DNA from: Erpobdella octoculata
Taxonomy: Eukaryota > Annelida > Clitellata > Hirudinida > Erpobdellidae
Length of the DNA stretch: 64,000 nt
Direction: 5' to 3'
NCBI GenBank assembly: GCA_963978895.1
Contig: OZ022241.1
Location: 21,763,073 to 21,827,072, forward strand
The notes beneath the pieces are model-generated. The model made no database searches. It saw only the letters and a program-made list of their open reading frames with translations, and was not told where the DNA came from. Position 1 is the stretch's first letter; each line of letters opens with the position of its first letter. Positions 10,400-24,925 of this stretch are shown here, in pieces. The translations under genes and the position numbers were made by a program.

Positions 10400-11434
10400 G
10401 TGGGTCATGATGATGAGCCTGTCAAAGACGGTCATAATAAGGAACCTTGCAAAGATGCTCAAGATGAACCATGCAAAGATGGTGACAGTGATACAGTCGG
10501 TTTGGACGTCAAAAACCAAACTAAAGAAGATGAGAAGAATGTTGAAAACGAAATGCAAAACGATGAGGATGAAAGAGACGATGATGATTATAATAATGGC
10601 AATAACAACTATGGCTTTCACCCATACAGCGACGGTTCTGAAACGGAAGCCTCCATAACAGACGACGGCACCGAATATTCAGGATCAGATTTTAGTGAAG
10701 AATCTGACTCGGATGAAGCAACCGAGGATTTAGAAACGGACGAAACTCCAATGGAAAAATACGTCAAAGTTAACTTGACAAGAAAAGAAGACACTGATTT
10801 GAGAGACGATGGCGATAATTTGAAGAAAGATCCGCTGGACGATACGAAAGTTGACACCGACGAAAGAGCCGAGTTGGAATGTGAAAAGAAAACGTTCGAT
10901 TGTAGCTTGGAAGAAAACAAACATGACGGCGATGAACTTCTCCAAAACAACAATAGCAATGCAGCAAGCAAAAACTCTGGAAAAAATGAGACAAGAACAG
11001 AGAACGGTACCGAGGGTTTTAAATCAGATGCATCCACAGAAGATTCTAGATCAGATAGACTAAGAGTCATTGTAAAATCAAATAACAGTTTGATGAAGCG
11101 ATTTATTGGATTTATGGAACAACGTGTTTTCGAAAAACCTTTTGAAGAGTTTCTTGAGAAAGATCTAAAGGATGTGAAGGAAGAAGAAAAAGCAGGCAAT
11201 TCCGATAAACCGTGCAAAGATGTTCAGGACGAGGCATGCAAAAAAGGCTGTGATGAACCGTGCAAAAATGGCGACGATGAGCCAAAGAAAGACTCTGTTG
11301 ATGAGCCAAAGAAGGACTGGAAGAAACTGTGTCAAACGGTCAAGAGACTTGACCATGTTGTTTGCGAATTGCGGTCAAAGCCACGAGTAAAGATCAAGGT
11401 ATTTTGGTGTTCGTGGCCGAGTCGCATTTCTTAA
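10400..11434 (+). CDS. Acidic Cys-repeat protein (DEPCKD repeats) of the SAP element
   Basis: About 344 residues, highly acidic. It begins with KEPCKDAQDEPCKDG repeats, then SDTVGLDV, NVENEMQND, DDDDYNNGNNNYGF, SGSDFSEESDSDE, and near the C-terminus more repeats (DKPCKDVQDEACKKG, CDEPCKNG). A related block occurs in the LTR element at 34797-37615, which has different LTRs. Function unknown; the element position suggests a gag-like or cargo role. The start is uncertain because the protein is probably a frameshift extension of the SAP ORF. Confidence 0.65.
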   Translation: MGHDDEPVKDGHNKEPCKDAQDEPCKDGDSDTVGLDVKNQTKEDEKNVENEMQNDEDERDDDDYNNGNNNYGFHPYSDGSETEASITDDGTEYSGSDFSEESDSDEATEDLETDETPMEKYVKVNLTRKEDTDLRDDGDNLKKDPLDDTKVDTDERAELECEKKTFDCSLEENKHDGDELLQNNNSNAASKNSGKNETRTENGTEGFKSDASTEDSRSDRLRVIVKSNNSLMKRFIGFMEQRVFEKPFEEFLEKDLKDVKEEEKAGNSDKPCKDVQDEACKKGCDEPCKNGDDEPKKDSVDEPKKDWKKLCQTVKRLDHVVCELRSKPRVKIKVFWCSWPSRIS

Positions 11435-11481
11435 AAGCGATATGCTGTTCGGGACGAACAGAATTAAGAAGGGGGTAATAA

Positions 11482-11849
<368 letters not shown>

Positions 11850-14120
11850 GGTCCCATCAAATGGCTCAAGCCAAGCAAACACAATAAAGTTAATATACAA
11901 AATTAATAAAGTTAATTGAAATTTAATGACAATTTAAAAAAAAATAAAATCGGTAATTTTAAGTTTAATAAAAAAAACAAAAAATTTTTTTAAATTAAAT
12001 ATTTATAATAATTTTTTTTCTATAATAACTAGAACGTTTCTTATGTTTTCCATCTTCATACTTTGTGTGTAAAGTATTTTGAAGACTGTGGTCAATGTTT
12101 TTTTACTTTATATAAAAAATAATATGCAAAAATTGGCTGTCGCCGAATTACAAAATATAAAAAAAGTTGTGAAAAACTAAATTTCTTTCAATAGATAAAA
12201 ATATAAAAATAAACTGTCTATAAACCAGTTATTACATAACAGAATTAATTTAGAGCGCATATTCATCTAACTGTTTTTTAATAATTCTTCTATTGTTTTA
12301 TAATAATAAATCTAATATTATAATTTCATTTCTTAATTTCATAATTTTTTATTTATTTACTTAATGTTGAGAACACAAAATTTTTGTTTTTTTCAGGTGT
12401 ATAAGTTTCATATGAATATCAAATGAACTTTCTTGAATATATTTTCTTGTCAAGTTACAAACTAATAAAATAAAAAAAACGATTTAGAACAAAAGTTGAA
12501 GACCTTGGTATCAAAAATGCTGCTGCGATGGTCGGTCATTCTATGACTCATAGATGCAAGACCAGCAGCTGGTCTGCATGAGGCTTTCCTGTCGCGTTTT
12601 GCATCCACGGTTCTCAGAGCATGTATTTTAGAAAAATTAACCGGACATTAGCAAACAAAAAAGACCAAAGTTAAATAACTTTATTAATTTTCAAATCTCT
12701 TATAAGCATAGCTAAGTGAAATATATTTCTACTGCTATATGATATGCATCCCAAAATAAAATATTTTTATGCTATAAAAATGCTAAAAACCGAAAAAATG
12801 TGATATTTTGTTTTTCGGCTAGCTAGTTTATTTTCAAGATTTTTATAACTTGACTTATTAAATTGCAGCAAAACTGATATTAAACTAATTTTATTTGTTT
12901 TAATACAATTAATATAAATACATAAACATAAATTGTTTCATTGATAAACCTGCGTTAATAGTTACCAAATAATTTTAATCAGCAGTTAACAAACGCAACA
13001 GAAACCAGCAACACTGGAATCAATATTCTTCTAAAAATATGTGTTTTAAGGCTCTAACTTTTCGGTAACTAGGCAGCTATCAGTCACTATTCAAATACAT
13101 AAAAATATTTAACTTTTGTTTTTAAATCAAGCAAATGAGTGACAATATAAATATTGCGTATCGCTTTTAAATTAACAAGTTGCATGAGTAACCGCTAACA
13201 TGATAACTTCGAATTCATCAGAATCATCTTACCGTAAAATGTTTGGAAGAATTTTTCTTTAGAAGAACATCACATTTACTACAAAGCAAACATGGCTTGC
13301 AAGAAACCATGCACTTGTTGCCTGCTGCAATTTTATATACCAGGCATAGTCCCCACGTGCACCAGAATATTCGATTTTTATACTTGTCGCGATGCTTGTT
13401 TTAAACTCTAAAAGTTTTCAATGTGAGAAATATTGAACCAGTATGATAAAATATCTAAAAATATAAATTCTACATAGAAAATGTGCTAATTTTAAACAGC
13501 CTCATTTAGCAATTGGATTAAAATGGTTGTGGATATTGTTGGAAGTTAATTAGCTATTTGACTAAACTGGCAATTGGTGCTAAAGTAATAATTACTAATA
13601 ATTTCCAGGTGGTTATAGAATTGTCTCCACAGAGCCAGAGAAAATGCAACCAAAAAGTATGTGACTTTCCTTGCATGTATTTTAGCACTGTGTAGTTTTT
13701 GGCACTCATATGACGAAGGTACGTACGTATATGAAATGATGAGTTGACCCGAGCGCTAAAAGCTAAAACCTTGTTCAAAAGAGTAACGCCTTCTTGCCCT
13801 TCTTATTAAATCTTTTATATTAACTTGACCGTGTTGGCTTGTTTGGTTGCGTGCTTGCTTGCTTGCACATCCGGTTTAGCGTTGTAATGGCGTTTCGATC
13901 TGAACGAAATTAAATGAGGTTTGTTTTTTCTGGCGGTGACTGTGAGTTTTTTCTTTTTAGTCTTTTTTCTTAAATTTTTTTTCCTTAAAATATATTCTAG
14001 GGCTTTCTTGTTAGGTTTTTCTCAATCCTCTACTCTGCATACCCACACTATCTGACGTAGGATCTATTTTTACAACGATTTACTCAACTTGTTTTCTTGT
14101 CTGTCTTGTTGTCCAAGGGT
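11850..14120. other. No gene recognised
   Basis: AT-rich DNA with no ORF that resembles a protein I know. About 12495-12640 is less AT-rich (gctgctgcgatggtcggtcat, then gaccagcagctggtctgcatg) and may be a decayed repeat. 13790-13870 has a short gctt run. Nothing else can be supported. Confidence 0.5.
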
Positions 14121-14149
14121 ATATATATATGTTTATATGTGTGTATATA

Positions 14150-14188
<39 letters not shown>
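14121..14188. repeat. (TA)n with TG variants
   Basis: TA-rich microsatellite with gtgtgtatatatgtgtgc interruptions. Confidence 0.95.
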
Positions 14189-14190
<2 letters not shown>

Positions 14191-14191
14191 C

Positions 14192-14396
14192 GAATAAATT
14201 ATGGAATTAATTTATCTTTGAAACATGCTCTCAGAAACACAACTCGCCATTTGGCAAAAACAATTTTTCGAGCCAAATTCTCGACCTTTCGGTATAAAAC
14301 TCGCTGTTCGAGACTACAATTAATCAAAAACTTTTCCGTTAAACTTTTATTGTCAGACCTACGAAGCGTTTCAACTTTATCAGCCATCGTCAGGGT
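14192..14396 (-). mobile_element. PLE terminal repeat fragment with hammerhead ribozyme
   Basis: On the minus strand: ribozyme (14396 to 14355), a spacer, then a segment readable as KWRVVFLRACFKDKL that runs straight into (TA)n. The same order (ribozyme, spacer, KW..F.RACL-like segment, TA array) occurs at both ends of the PLE at 27.3-31.0 kb. An inverted related copy lies at 14715-14833. Confidence 0.7.
14355..14396 (-). ncRNA. Type I hammerhead ribozyme (PLE)
   Basis: Minus strand: helix I GACC...GGUC; core CUGACGA; one extra U; a weak helix II GGCU/AGUU; GAA; helix III ACG-CUU-CGU; cleavage-site A17 before the closing GGUC. All core residues fit the CUGANGA...GAAA...UH consensus. Hammerheads are known in Penelope-like element terminal repeats. 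Confidence 0.8.
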
Positions 14397-14714
14397 CAAA
14401 AGTAAAATGAGAAAAGTAAACAAACAGAAAGAGCCGAAATTGTCAAAGAATTGGCACACCAAGAAAAGATTAATTACTCAACTTGCCAAATCTACAAAAA
14501 ACAAGGCTCAGCAAATAGAACATAAGTAAAAAAAAATGCCATGGTGTTTACGACAGGAATCATAATAATAATGTAATCACAAAAACTATAACAGTTAGAC
14601 TATTGGAATACACCCTAAACTTTTGCGCTTTCGCTCCGTAATATTAGAAGAGACCAGAATTTCCTTAGACACATGACAATGAGATTTGTCAGGAACAGCC
14701 TCAACAGTCAGAGG
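14397..14714. other. Spacer between inverted PLE ends, no gene seen
   Basis: A Lys-rich open frame runs through the left part, but it is antisense to the PLE repeat and has no recognisable domain. Confidence 0.5.
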
Positions 14715-14832
14715 ACGTTCAGAGTTTTATACCGAAAAGTCGAGAACTTGGCACGAAACGTTGTTTATGCCAAATGGCGAGTTGGGTTTCTCAGAGCAAG
14801 TTTCAAAGATAAATTAGTTCCACAATTTACTC

Positions 14833-14833
<1 letters not shown>
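14715..14833 (+). mobile_element. PLE terminal fragment, plus orientation
   Basis: Inverted counterpart of 14192-14310: both contain a block reading as AKWRV.FLRA.FKDKL.P, here ending in (TA)n at 14834. No ribozyme core is present upstream. Confidence 0.68.

Positions 14834-14867
<34 letters not shown>
14834..14867. repeat. (TA)n microsatellite
   Basis: Short TA array between two PLE ends that face it from both sides. Confidence 0.95.
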
Positions 14868-14869
<2 letters not shown>

Positions 14870-14994
14870 CAATATTTCGGCACTAAATGTTCATTCAAAC
14901 ATGCTCTGTTGAAGTATACACGCCATTTAGAAGACACGGTTTTGTCAATTAAAGGTTTAAAATATTTTAAGTGAGAGAAGACACTTTTACTAAA

Positions 14995-15000
<6 letters not shown>
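14868..15000 (-). mobile_element. PLE terminal fragment
   Basis: On the minus strand it reads SKWRVYFNRACLNEHLVPKYC and then enters (TA)n. It is closest to the fragment at 22105-22195 ([15 protein letters not shown]). Confidence 0.65.

Positions 15001-15028
<28 letters not shown>
15001..15028. repeat. (TA)n microsatellite
   Basis: TA run that is also the left target of the hAT element starting at 15029. Confidence 0.95.
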
Positions 15029-15031
<3 letters not shown>

Positions 15032-15267
15032 TGATGGTTTTTAACTACTTTAAAAGTAGTTAACTACTTTATTTAACTACTCACAAAAAAAGTAGTTAGT
15101 AACTATTTCCTAACTACTTTTAAAAGCAGTAGTTATTAACTACCTACTTAACTACTGCCTAGTAGTTAACTAGTAGTTAACTACTTTTTAACATTAAAAT
15201 TTTAAACAAATGTAATTTCCAATAACAAAATATAATTATTTACATTTTTATTTACACAATCATTTAC

Positions 15268-17303
15268 AAAATGATACTATCAAAAGCATTTACAGAATAT
15301 CTAAGATGATCTCTTAAAAAAATCATCATATCGATGTGGTTATCAGACAATTTACTTCGTCTGTCAGATAAAATTTGTCCTGCTACACTAAAGTCTTTCA
15401 ACTGCTGCTGAACTTGGCAATGTTGAATTGAGCTTTATAAATGCTGCACAAACATCTGGATAATGGAAGAGACTTTGGATGTTCTTGGACGGGTTTGATA
15501 AATAATCATTAAGCTGTTCAGCCAATACATTGTCAAAGGAGTTTGGTATGGTATCCATATAGTCGTACCAATCGTCATTTTCACTGCACTGATCATTGTC
15601 AACAGAGGTGATTGTTTTTGAGGTAGAGCTTCTAGATTTACAACCTGCAAAGATATTTATAAAAACAATAATTAATAAACAATAATTAAACAATAATGCT
15701 GTGTATTGTTAATTGTTAACCAAAAAAAAACCTTTTAACATTTGCAATTAAATACAAGTTAAATAAACCTGATTTTTCAAGCTCTTGATTCATCTCTTTT
15801 ATGTAAGCCAATAATTTTTCTTTAATCAAATATTTTTTTTGCTCATCGGACAAAAAATTCAATTTGAATTGGGGAATTATCGCTGTTGCTAGCAGATACT
15901 CTTCATTTCCTAAAACAGGACCAAATCGTTTCTCTATACCCCGAGATAGTGCTTGTATAAGAGGTTTGATGGTTTTTTCTGAACAGGAATGTAATTTTTT
16001 TTTTATTCCAATGATGGTCGGAATTATGTGGCCAATATATGACTTCTCGCTTTGGAAGATATCCATTGCAGTGACTATTGGTTTCATAATCTGAAGAAAT
16101 GATTTCGTTCGTTATACTCATACTTGAAAATTTAAATATAAATAGCAAAAATTAACCATAAGTCTTATTCTAAGCTTAGTATAGTTAGGTTTAACAAATG
16201 CTAAAATTAAAATATGATGGTGGGCGCACACAGTTGGCAAAAATAAGCTAACAAACCTTACCAAAAGTAAAACACCAAGTAAATTAGGTAATCATGGAGA
16301 ATAGGTGCAGAAATTATTTTCGGTGTTTTTAATTATTTTTTTTAATATAAAATTAATATAATTAGAAACAGAATAAAACTACTAATCGGATGATCCAAAC
16401 AATTTATTGAAAATATAATTAAAGAAGAAGTTAATGACAGAAAACCGCCAGGTAGTAGGAAAAACTAGGTTCATAAACAGTAAAGTAGTAAACTAACTAA
16501 AGGCGAAGCGAAATGAAATGTTAAATAAATTAGTTGTCAAATAAATTTATTGTGCAAGTTTTTATAAAACAATTTAAAAACAAATTACTTATTTTAAAAA
16601 AAAAGTATGAATTAATTTGTGTGCCTTAATTGAAAACTATCGCGTTTAACATTCTATGAAGAACAGTTCGGACTTAAATAAACTTACATTTTTTTTTAAA
16701 TAATGTTATTTTGACTGCGTGAATACTATTTTTTTTGTTACTTTTGCTAATAATTTTTTTTAAGCGCTGTAAATATTTCTTGTCTGCGCTATAAATAGTA
16801 ATTTCTGTTTGACTTCGGTATTCTTAGTTTTTGTTGCTGTTCTCTTGCGCGTTTCGTGAGTTTTCCGAGAGAATTTTATTATCAAAAACTAATAAACTGC
16901 TTGGATCATTAAATTGGAGTTATTATTGTGATTACAAATATATAATTATTATTACGGAAAAATAATTAAAAACACCGAAAATAATTTCTGCACCTATTCT
17001 CCATGATTACCGTAAATAAATTAAACATGTGTAGCATACAAATAAAAGTTTAAATGATACACGATAAAATTATCTAAAAATACTTAAACGCATTAAACTT
17101 TCATAATAAAACGATAACTAATATAAACTCACTTTTACATGTTTAAGAAAGTTGAATGAATTGGTAACATTTCCAGAAATTCTTTTATGACATGTATCGC
17201 ATAATGCCGTAAAATTTTTTTCATCGTCCTTAAAAACTACTTCAGTAAAACATTCTTTAATTATTTTGCTATTCATTGTAATAGATCGCAACAAACTCGT
17301 CAC
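15268..17303 (-). pseudogene. hAT transposase pseudogene with introns
   Basis: Minus-strand order. A BED-type zinc finger exon at 17303-17130 (ALCDTCHKRI, FNFLKHVK) ends at a GTGAGT donor. After an intron, an exon starts at 16092 behind TTCTTCAG (KPIVTAMDIFQSEKSYIGH, IEKRFGPVLGNEEYLLATA, IPQFKL). It ends near a G/GTTTAT donor, and a last exon from about 15655 behind TTTGCAG carries FHYPDVCAAF, LNSTLPSSAAVERL. That last line is the hAT C-terminal dimerisation domain, which continues after a frameshift as SVAGQILSDRRSKLSDNHID. The frameshift and the MITE in intron 1 suggest it is inactive. Confidence 0.8.
16287..17011. mobile_element. MITE nested in the hAT transposase intron
   Basis: Long inverted termini of about 54 bp: GGTAATCATGGAGAATAGG at 16287 and its complement ending at 17011. 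Flanking 8-mers GTAAATTA (16279-16286) and GTAAATAA (17012-17019) differ by one base, consistent with an old 8-bp target duplication. No ORF. Confidence 0.82.
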
Positions 17304-17636
17304 CTAATCGAAAATCGAACCTAACCGAAAATAATAACAAACTTAAACAAACAACGAAGCGGAGAATGAAAAGGAAGAAACAAAGCCAATAAGAAAGTGA
17401 TGTACCAGTACATAAATTGAAAAACACAGATGTCGTAATTGTTTTAAAAAAATTAATAAAAAAAATTAAAGTAGTTAAAAAAAATAGTTAACTACTGTAG
17501 TTAATAACTATCTCAAAAATAGTTAACTACTAGTTGATAACTAGTCTCACAAAAAGTAGTTATTAACTATTCCTTAACTACTTTAGAGTAGTTAATAACT
17601 AGTAGTTAACTATTTATAGTTAGTAACTACCCATCA

Positions 17637-17640
<4 letters not shown>

Positions 17641-17718
<78 letters not shown>
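17641..17718. repeat. (TA)n microsatellite
   Basis: Separates two hAT elements, whose TIRs abut it directly. Confidence 0.97.
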
Positions 17719-17721
<3 letters not shown>

Positions 17722-18229
17722 TGTTGTTCGGTAACGAAGTAAAAGTAACGCGTTACTTTACTTAAGTATATCCGACGTACTTTTTGCCTGTAACGGAGTA
17801 CAGATTATTTTCAGTACTTTTACTTGCAACGAAGTAATATTTTCGGACTTATTTTTACTTCGTTACTTTTTCAGGACAAAGCGTTACAAAGTACTGTAAA
17901 AAATTATAAGAACGACATAAAGTCTAAATCAATGTTGTATTAATAATCTATGGTTATTAACATATGCACTTCCGAACCCCATTTTACTTTTATGCTAGTA
18001 GTTAGTACTAGTTAGTAGTATTGAAGCTTGTGGGTGGAGCTAAGATTTTCGCGGTCATTTTCAACAACAATGAACTTAATAAAGAACGCCCATGGCCATA
18101 TTTAGTCAAAATGTTCAGATTTGAATCTATGAAAGCAAAAACGCTCAGGTTCACATGGTAACTATGTGCTCAGCATTCCACAATTCTCCGTCAAACTTAA
18201 AGAAACACGCGATACGCGATACGCGTGCA

Positions 18230-19057
<828 letters not shown>

Positions 19058-19360
19058 CGCGTGCATCCAGTACATGTATCGGAATACGAAAAATTGACAA
19101 AAAGGCACGTAAAAATAGAATGTTTTCATTAGTTTGCGTGCTACCAATTAGTTTATCAGTAGATGATTTACGAATGACCATTACAAAAAGCGGCTTCAGT
19201 ACTTTTACTTTTTACTTTAAAAGTAACTTTAAAGTGCTGTTACTTTTTACTTTTACTTAAGTACATTTTTTAGCAAGTACTTTCACTTCTACTTAAGTAA
19301 CTTTTTGAGGCGTTACTTGTACTTTTACTTAAGTACTGAAACACAGTATTTTTTCCAACA

Positions 19361-19363
<3 letters not shown>

Positions 19364-19402
<39 letters not shown>
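19364..19402. repeat. (TA)n microsatellite
   Basis: Lies between the right end of a hAT element and the terminus of a PLE. Confidence 0.95.
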
Positions 19403-19405
<3 letters not shown>

Positions 19406-19530
19406 TTTAGGCAAACTCGATTGAAAAAAGTGGCACACTTGGCTGAATCGATTTTATTTTTAATTTTTTCCAATAGTCTAAATCGGTTTAAAAATAATTT
19501 ATTATCAAACACAAACTCCATAATCTTATA

Positions 19531-19573
19531 GGCTTATAGATCTATTTTGGCAAATTTTGCCATCTTCAGAGCC
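19531..19573 (-). ncRNA. Degenerate hammerhead ribozyme (PLE)
   Basis: Minus strand: helix I GGCU/AGCC; core CUGAAGA plus an extra U; helix II GGCA/UGCC; helix III AUAG-AU-CUAU; cleavage-site A17. The position of catalytic G12 is A (AAA instead of GAA). The fold is preserved but cleavage is expected to be lost or very weak. Confidence 0.68.
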
Positions 19574-19575
19574 GT

Positions 19576-20145
19576 TTACCTTTTAGTATGACCAATGTAA
19601 TTTTCCACCTGACCATGTGGAAACGGACACGAAAATTGGTACACTAGGTTGGTTTGTGCTACAGGGCTAGAAACATTATTTATACTATTTTTAATTAAAA
19701 GATTATGAGTTTTTCCATTGTTATAATAGATGTGTAACTTGAGTGTATTATCTTCATTTACAACCTTAATATTATCATACACAATGTTTTTCAACACTTT
19801 TTCATCTATTTTATAATTATTAGAAATCTGATTAGCATAATATAATGGAATTATACAAGAATTTGATGAGTTATTGGTATTAGGTTATGAAACATGTTTT
19901 TTATCAGTAATATGTGACATAAATTTATTTATAGTTGCATCAACAATAGAATTAGAATAATTATTATTTATTAAAAGTTGTTTAACTTGCTGAATTTCTT
20001 TGTGAAAATCAGACCAAGTTTCGGAAAATTTATAGGCCCTATTAATATAATTATTAATAACGTTTAGTTTATATCTTTCAGGACAATCACCATTATAATT
20101 AAGTCAATTATCTGTGTTTGTGGGTTTAGTATAGACCTGGCAAGA
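19576..20145 (-). pseudogene. PLE RT thumb and GIY-YIG start
   Basis: Minus-strand reading, with frame breaks in the upstream part: NGDCPERYKLNVINNYINRAY, QQVKQLLINNN, then from 19797 MLKNIVYDNIKVVNEDN and VYQFSCPFPHGQVENYIGHTKR. These match the region linking RT to the endonuclease in the 28-29 kb PLE. The RT catalytic core and most of the nuclease are missing. Confidence 0.75.
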
Positions 20146-20160
20146 TAGTATATATATATA

Positions 20161-22104
<1,944 letters not shown>

Positions 22105-22195
22105 ACTAAAAAGTTAGTTTCGGTTAAATGGTGTGCGTATTTCAATAGAGCATGTTTATCTGAAAGTATCAAGCCAATTTACTGTAAACATATAT
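22105..22195 (+). mobile_element. PLE terminal fragment
   Basis: Reads [21 protein letters not shown], the PLE end signature, with TA arrays on both sides. Confidence 0.62.
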
Positions 22196-22198
22196 ATA

Positions 22199-23060
22199 CT
22201 AGACTAGAAGTAGCCCGTCAAAAACGACGGTTTTTTAGCCTTTCTTTAGATAGACGCCGTTTTCTCGACAAAGGATCTTAGTCGGCATGCATATTAGGAT
22301 ATAAATAAATATTTTTTTCCTTATTTATTTATTAATTAAATAAATAATTAAAAAAAATAAAAGAAATATGCGAGTTTTCTCTCTCTTTTTTTTCTATCAA
22401 TGTTACGTTGGTGACGGGTGTATCACCGCGTGAATTTAGTTTAAACTTATAGGCATCTTTCTTATGTTCAAAATTTTTTTTATAGAATATGGTGGTCGAT
22501 TAAATGTATAAAAAAAACCTTACAAATAATTAACACCAAATTTAAAAAAAATTTAAATAAAAATAAATAAAATATAAAACAAATAATTATTTAAACAAAT
22601 AAAATTTATATTTATAAATAGAAATTTTAAATAGAAATTTTAAATAGAAATTTTAAATAGAAATTTTAAATAGAAATTTTAAATAGCGGAATCTATAGCT
22701 GCGCTATCCCTGCTAACGGTTTATATAGTAGCAATGACTCGTCCGCTTGACGATAAAAACACCATTATATATTTAAATAATAAATAAATAAAAAGAAAAA
22801 AAATAATAAATTTATCTAATTAAATTTTTTTCTTCCTAATTTTTTATTAATTAATTAAACAATTAAAAGAAATAAAAGAAATATGCGAATTCTCTCTATC
22901 TCTCTATGTGTTCCAGCGCTATTGAACGATAGGAAATAGCGCTATACAAATATAACCGATTGATTGATTGGATGTTACCTTGGTGACAGGTGTAATACAT
23001 CGTAAATTTAGTTAAAAATTATAGGCATCTTTTTAATGTACATATAATTTTTATAAACTA
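22199..23060 (-). mobile_element. Probable Helitron 3' end with an internal duplication
   Basis: On the minus strand the left border ends with hairpin CCGTC-...-GACGG, then GGCTACTTCTAG and T, a Helitron-type 3' terminus. Inside, the segment tggtgac(a/g)ggtgta...ttataggcatcttt occurs at about 22410-22460 and 22980-23035. A 15-bp unit gaaattttaaataga is repeated five to six times at 22615-22690. The 5' border was not identified. Confidence 0.55.
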
Positions 23061-23516
23061 CTAGCGGGGGCACCCGGCGTTGCCCGGGGTTTTTAGAGGT
23101 TTACCTAATGCGTTTCTTTTTCACCTCCGTTTCCGGCCCGCTTGCGCTCCCGCTCCCGGTCGTTATCCGTTCCCTGTCGCTTTCCCGCTCATTTTTACGC
23201 TCTCAGTTGACCCCCCTACATCCGATTCTACATAAATACATATATACATACATACATACATACATACATACATACATACATACATACATACATACATACA
23301 TACATACATACATACATACATACATACATACATACATACATACATACATACATACATACATACATACATACATACATACATACATACATACATACATACA
23401 TACATACATACATACATACATACATACATACATACATACATACATACATACATACATACATACATACATACATACATACATACATACATACATACATACA
23501 TACATACATACATACA
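23061..23516 (-). mobile_element. Helitron-like element ending in an (ACAT)n array
   Basis: The minus-strand 3' end CCCCGGGCAACGCCGGGTG..CCGCTAG closely matches the complete copy at 52716-53042. Towards its 5' side the TGTA repeats typical of that copy are expanded to about 270 bp (23240-23516). The final TCTATATA start is missing; a LINE fragment begins instead. Confidence 0.68.
23240..23516. repeat. (ACAT)n microsatellite
   Basis: Nearly perfect tetranucleotide array. The long Met-Tyr-Val-Cys and Tyr-Ile-His-Thr frames across it are artefacts. Confidence 0.97.
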
Positions 23517-23520
23517 AACA

Positions 23521-24925
23521 TTTTCTGCCGGAGGACGTTCGTCCGTCGAACGTGGCTCGCCCCCCTTAGAACGTCAAGAAATTAAAGAGCCGAAACGTTT
23601 GCTCGAGGGGGGGTTTTCTTCTGATGACCTCCACAGAAAAGCTCTTCAGGAGTGCACACACATTTTTTTGAGGCGTTAGCCATTTGACCCCCGGGAAAGA
23701 CCGGCTGACTCTCGGGAAAGACCTTGTGGCAACTGGGAAAGACCGGTGACACCGTGGAAAGACAGGTGGCAACTCAGTTGGGGCGGCATGGTGTTGGATG
23801 GAACCACCATCTCTGGTGGTCCAAGGCAAACGCTCAGGAAAGATCAGACTTGATTGTTCAGGACAGAAAGCAAGCGATAGAAAGCGAGAGAGTTGTGAAG
23901 AGCGCACAATTGTCACAGCAAGGCGACTGGACCAGATGGGAGGAGACAGTTCAGCGGTCTCTGTCATGGGAAGATATATGGCGCTATGCTCCAGTGCGGC
24001 TATCGTTCCTCATTAGATCGATGTATGATCAGCTGCCAACAGCCAGCAATTTAAAGAAATGGAAATTAATTGAGAACGATGAGTGTCAGCTCTGCGGTCA
24101 GTCGCAGTCATTGATTCATATTCTTTCCTCCTGCTCCTATTTCCTTTCTCATGGTAGATACACGTGGCGCCACAACCATGTTCTCCAAAAGCTGCTGGGA
24201 TTTGTAAAAGAGGCCTGCCGAAAAGCCAACTCAATGGAGGTGAAACCTAAGAGGAGGATTTATTTTTTGAGAGAGGGATTGCCGCAGCTAAATCGCCCAA
24301 AAAGAACCCTCACGGAAGGAGAGAATGTTTTCCATGCGGCGAACGACTGGAGGGTCTCTGCCGATCTGAAAACGGAAAAGTGCTTCCCAGTTTCAATAAA
24401 GGAAAGTGGAAAAAGGCCAGACATAGTTGTTTTTTCGAGTCTGGCCAAGATATTTCTTCTCATCGAGTTGACAGTGCCTTGGGAAAGCAACATGGAGGCC
24501 AGTAACATCATGAAATTAGAAAGATACAGAGAATTGATGTTGGATTTGGAAGCAAATGGCTCAAGAGCTGAGCTTTTTGCTGTTGAAGTCGGAGCACGCG
24601 GTTTGGTTGGTAAATCTTTGCTAAAGTTGCTGCGGGCCCTGGGAATGTCTAACAGAGAGCGGACCCGTGCAATTAAACAGATTTCTGAAGCAGCAGAATC
24701 GGCTTCATTCTGGATTTGGTCTCAAAGAGAGAAAAAAGAAGATTTTCCAAATTTAGAAGCCGCTCTCTCCGCTCCGCAAGAACAGAATTGCTTCGTCTTT
24801 GTTTACGTGGCGATATTAAGTACCGCTACGAAAGCGAAGCCGTTATGTCGTCGAAGGTTTTCTCACTTGAATAGTCTGAATTTCTCTAAAGTCGCACATA
24901 CATACATACCAACATACATACAGTG
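23521..24925 (+). pseudogene. LINE with REL endonuclease (R2/NeSL-like): C-terminal half
   Basis: One long frame (about 400 residues from 23724). It has a CCHC zinc knuckle CQLCGQSQSLIHILSSC followed by GRYTWRHNHVL. It then has a restriction-like endonuclease domain: KRPDIVVFSS, LLIELTVPWE, KLERYRELM, FAVEVGARGLVGKS. The D..E.T..E arrangement fits the PD-(D/E)XK nuclease that R2-type LINEs use for target nicking. RT is not in this piece, so it is a truncated element. RT of the same type follows downstream in the wrong order. Confidence 0.8.

Larger units (their letters stand above)
15029..17639 (-). mobile_element. hAT transposon with decayed transposase
   Basis: TIRs CAGTGATGG at 15029 and CCATCACTG ending at 17639; flanks ATATATAT on both sides fit an 8-bp duplication within (TA)n. 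Both subterminal regions are crowded with the heptamer TAACTAC and its complement (15045-15190 and 17468-17630), probable transposase-binding sites. The minus strand carries the transposase remnants, and a smaller element (16287-17011) sits in its intron. Confidence 0.85.
19403..20150 (-). mobile_element. Truncated Penelope-like element
   Basis: On the minus strand: the end of the RT (from about 20145), the start of GIY-YIG, a stop, a hammerhead-like motif, a spacer, then SAKCATFFNRVCLKKYIYIY running into (TA)n. The remainder of GIY-YIG appears to be deleted between YIGHTKR and the ribozyme. Confidence 0.75.

Noticed and set aside
10043..11217. Minus-strand frames of 192-199 residues opposite the SAP element protein
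   Set aside because: Antisense shadows of an acidic repetitive ORF; hydrophobic and Ser-rich composition follows from the complementary codons.
13554..13778. Minus-strand 74-residue frame
   Set aside because: No recognisable motif, no splice context, ordinary length for chance.
23163..23521. Frames of repeated MYVC or YIHT over 23.2-23.5 kb
   Set aside because: Translation of an (ACAT)n microsatellite in each frame.
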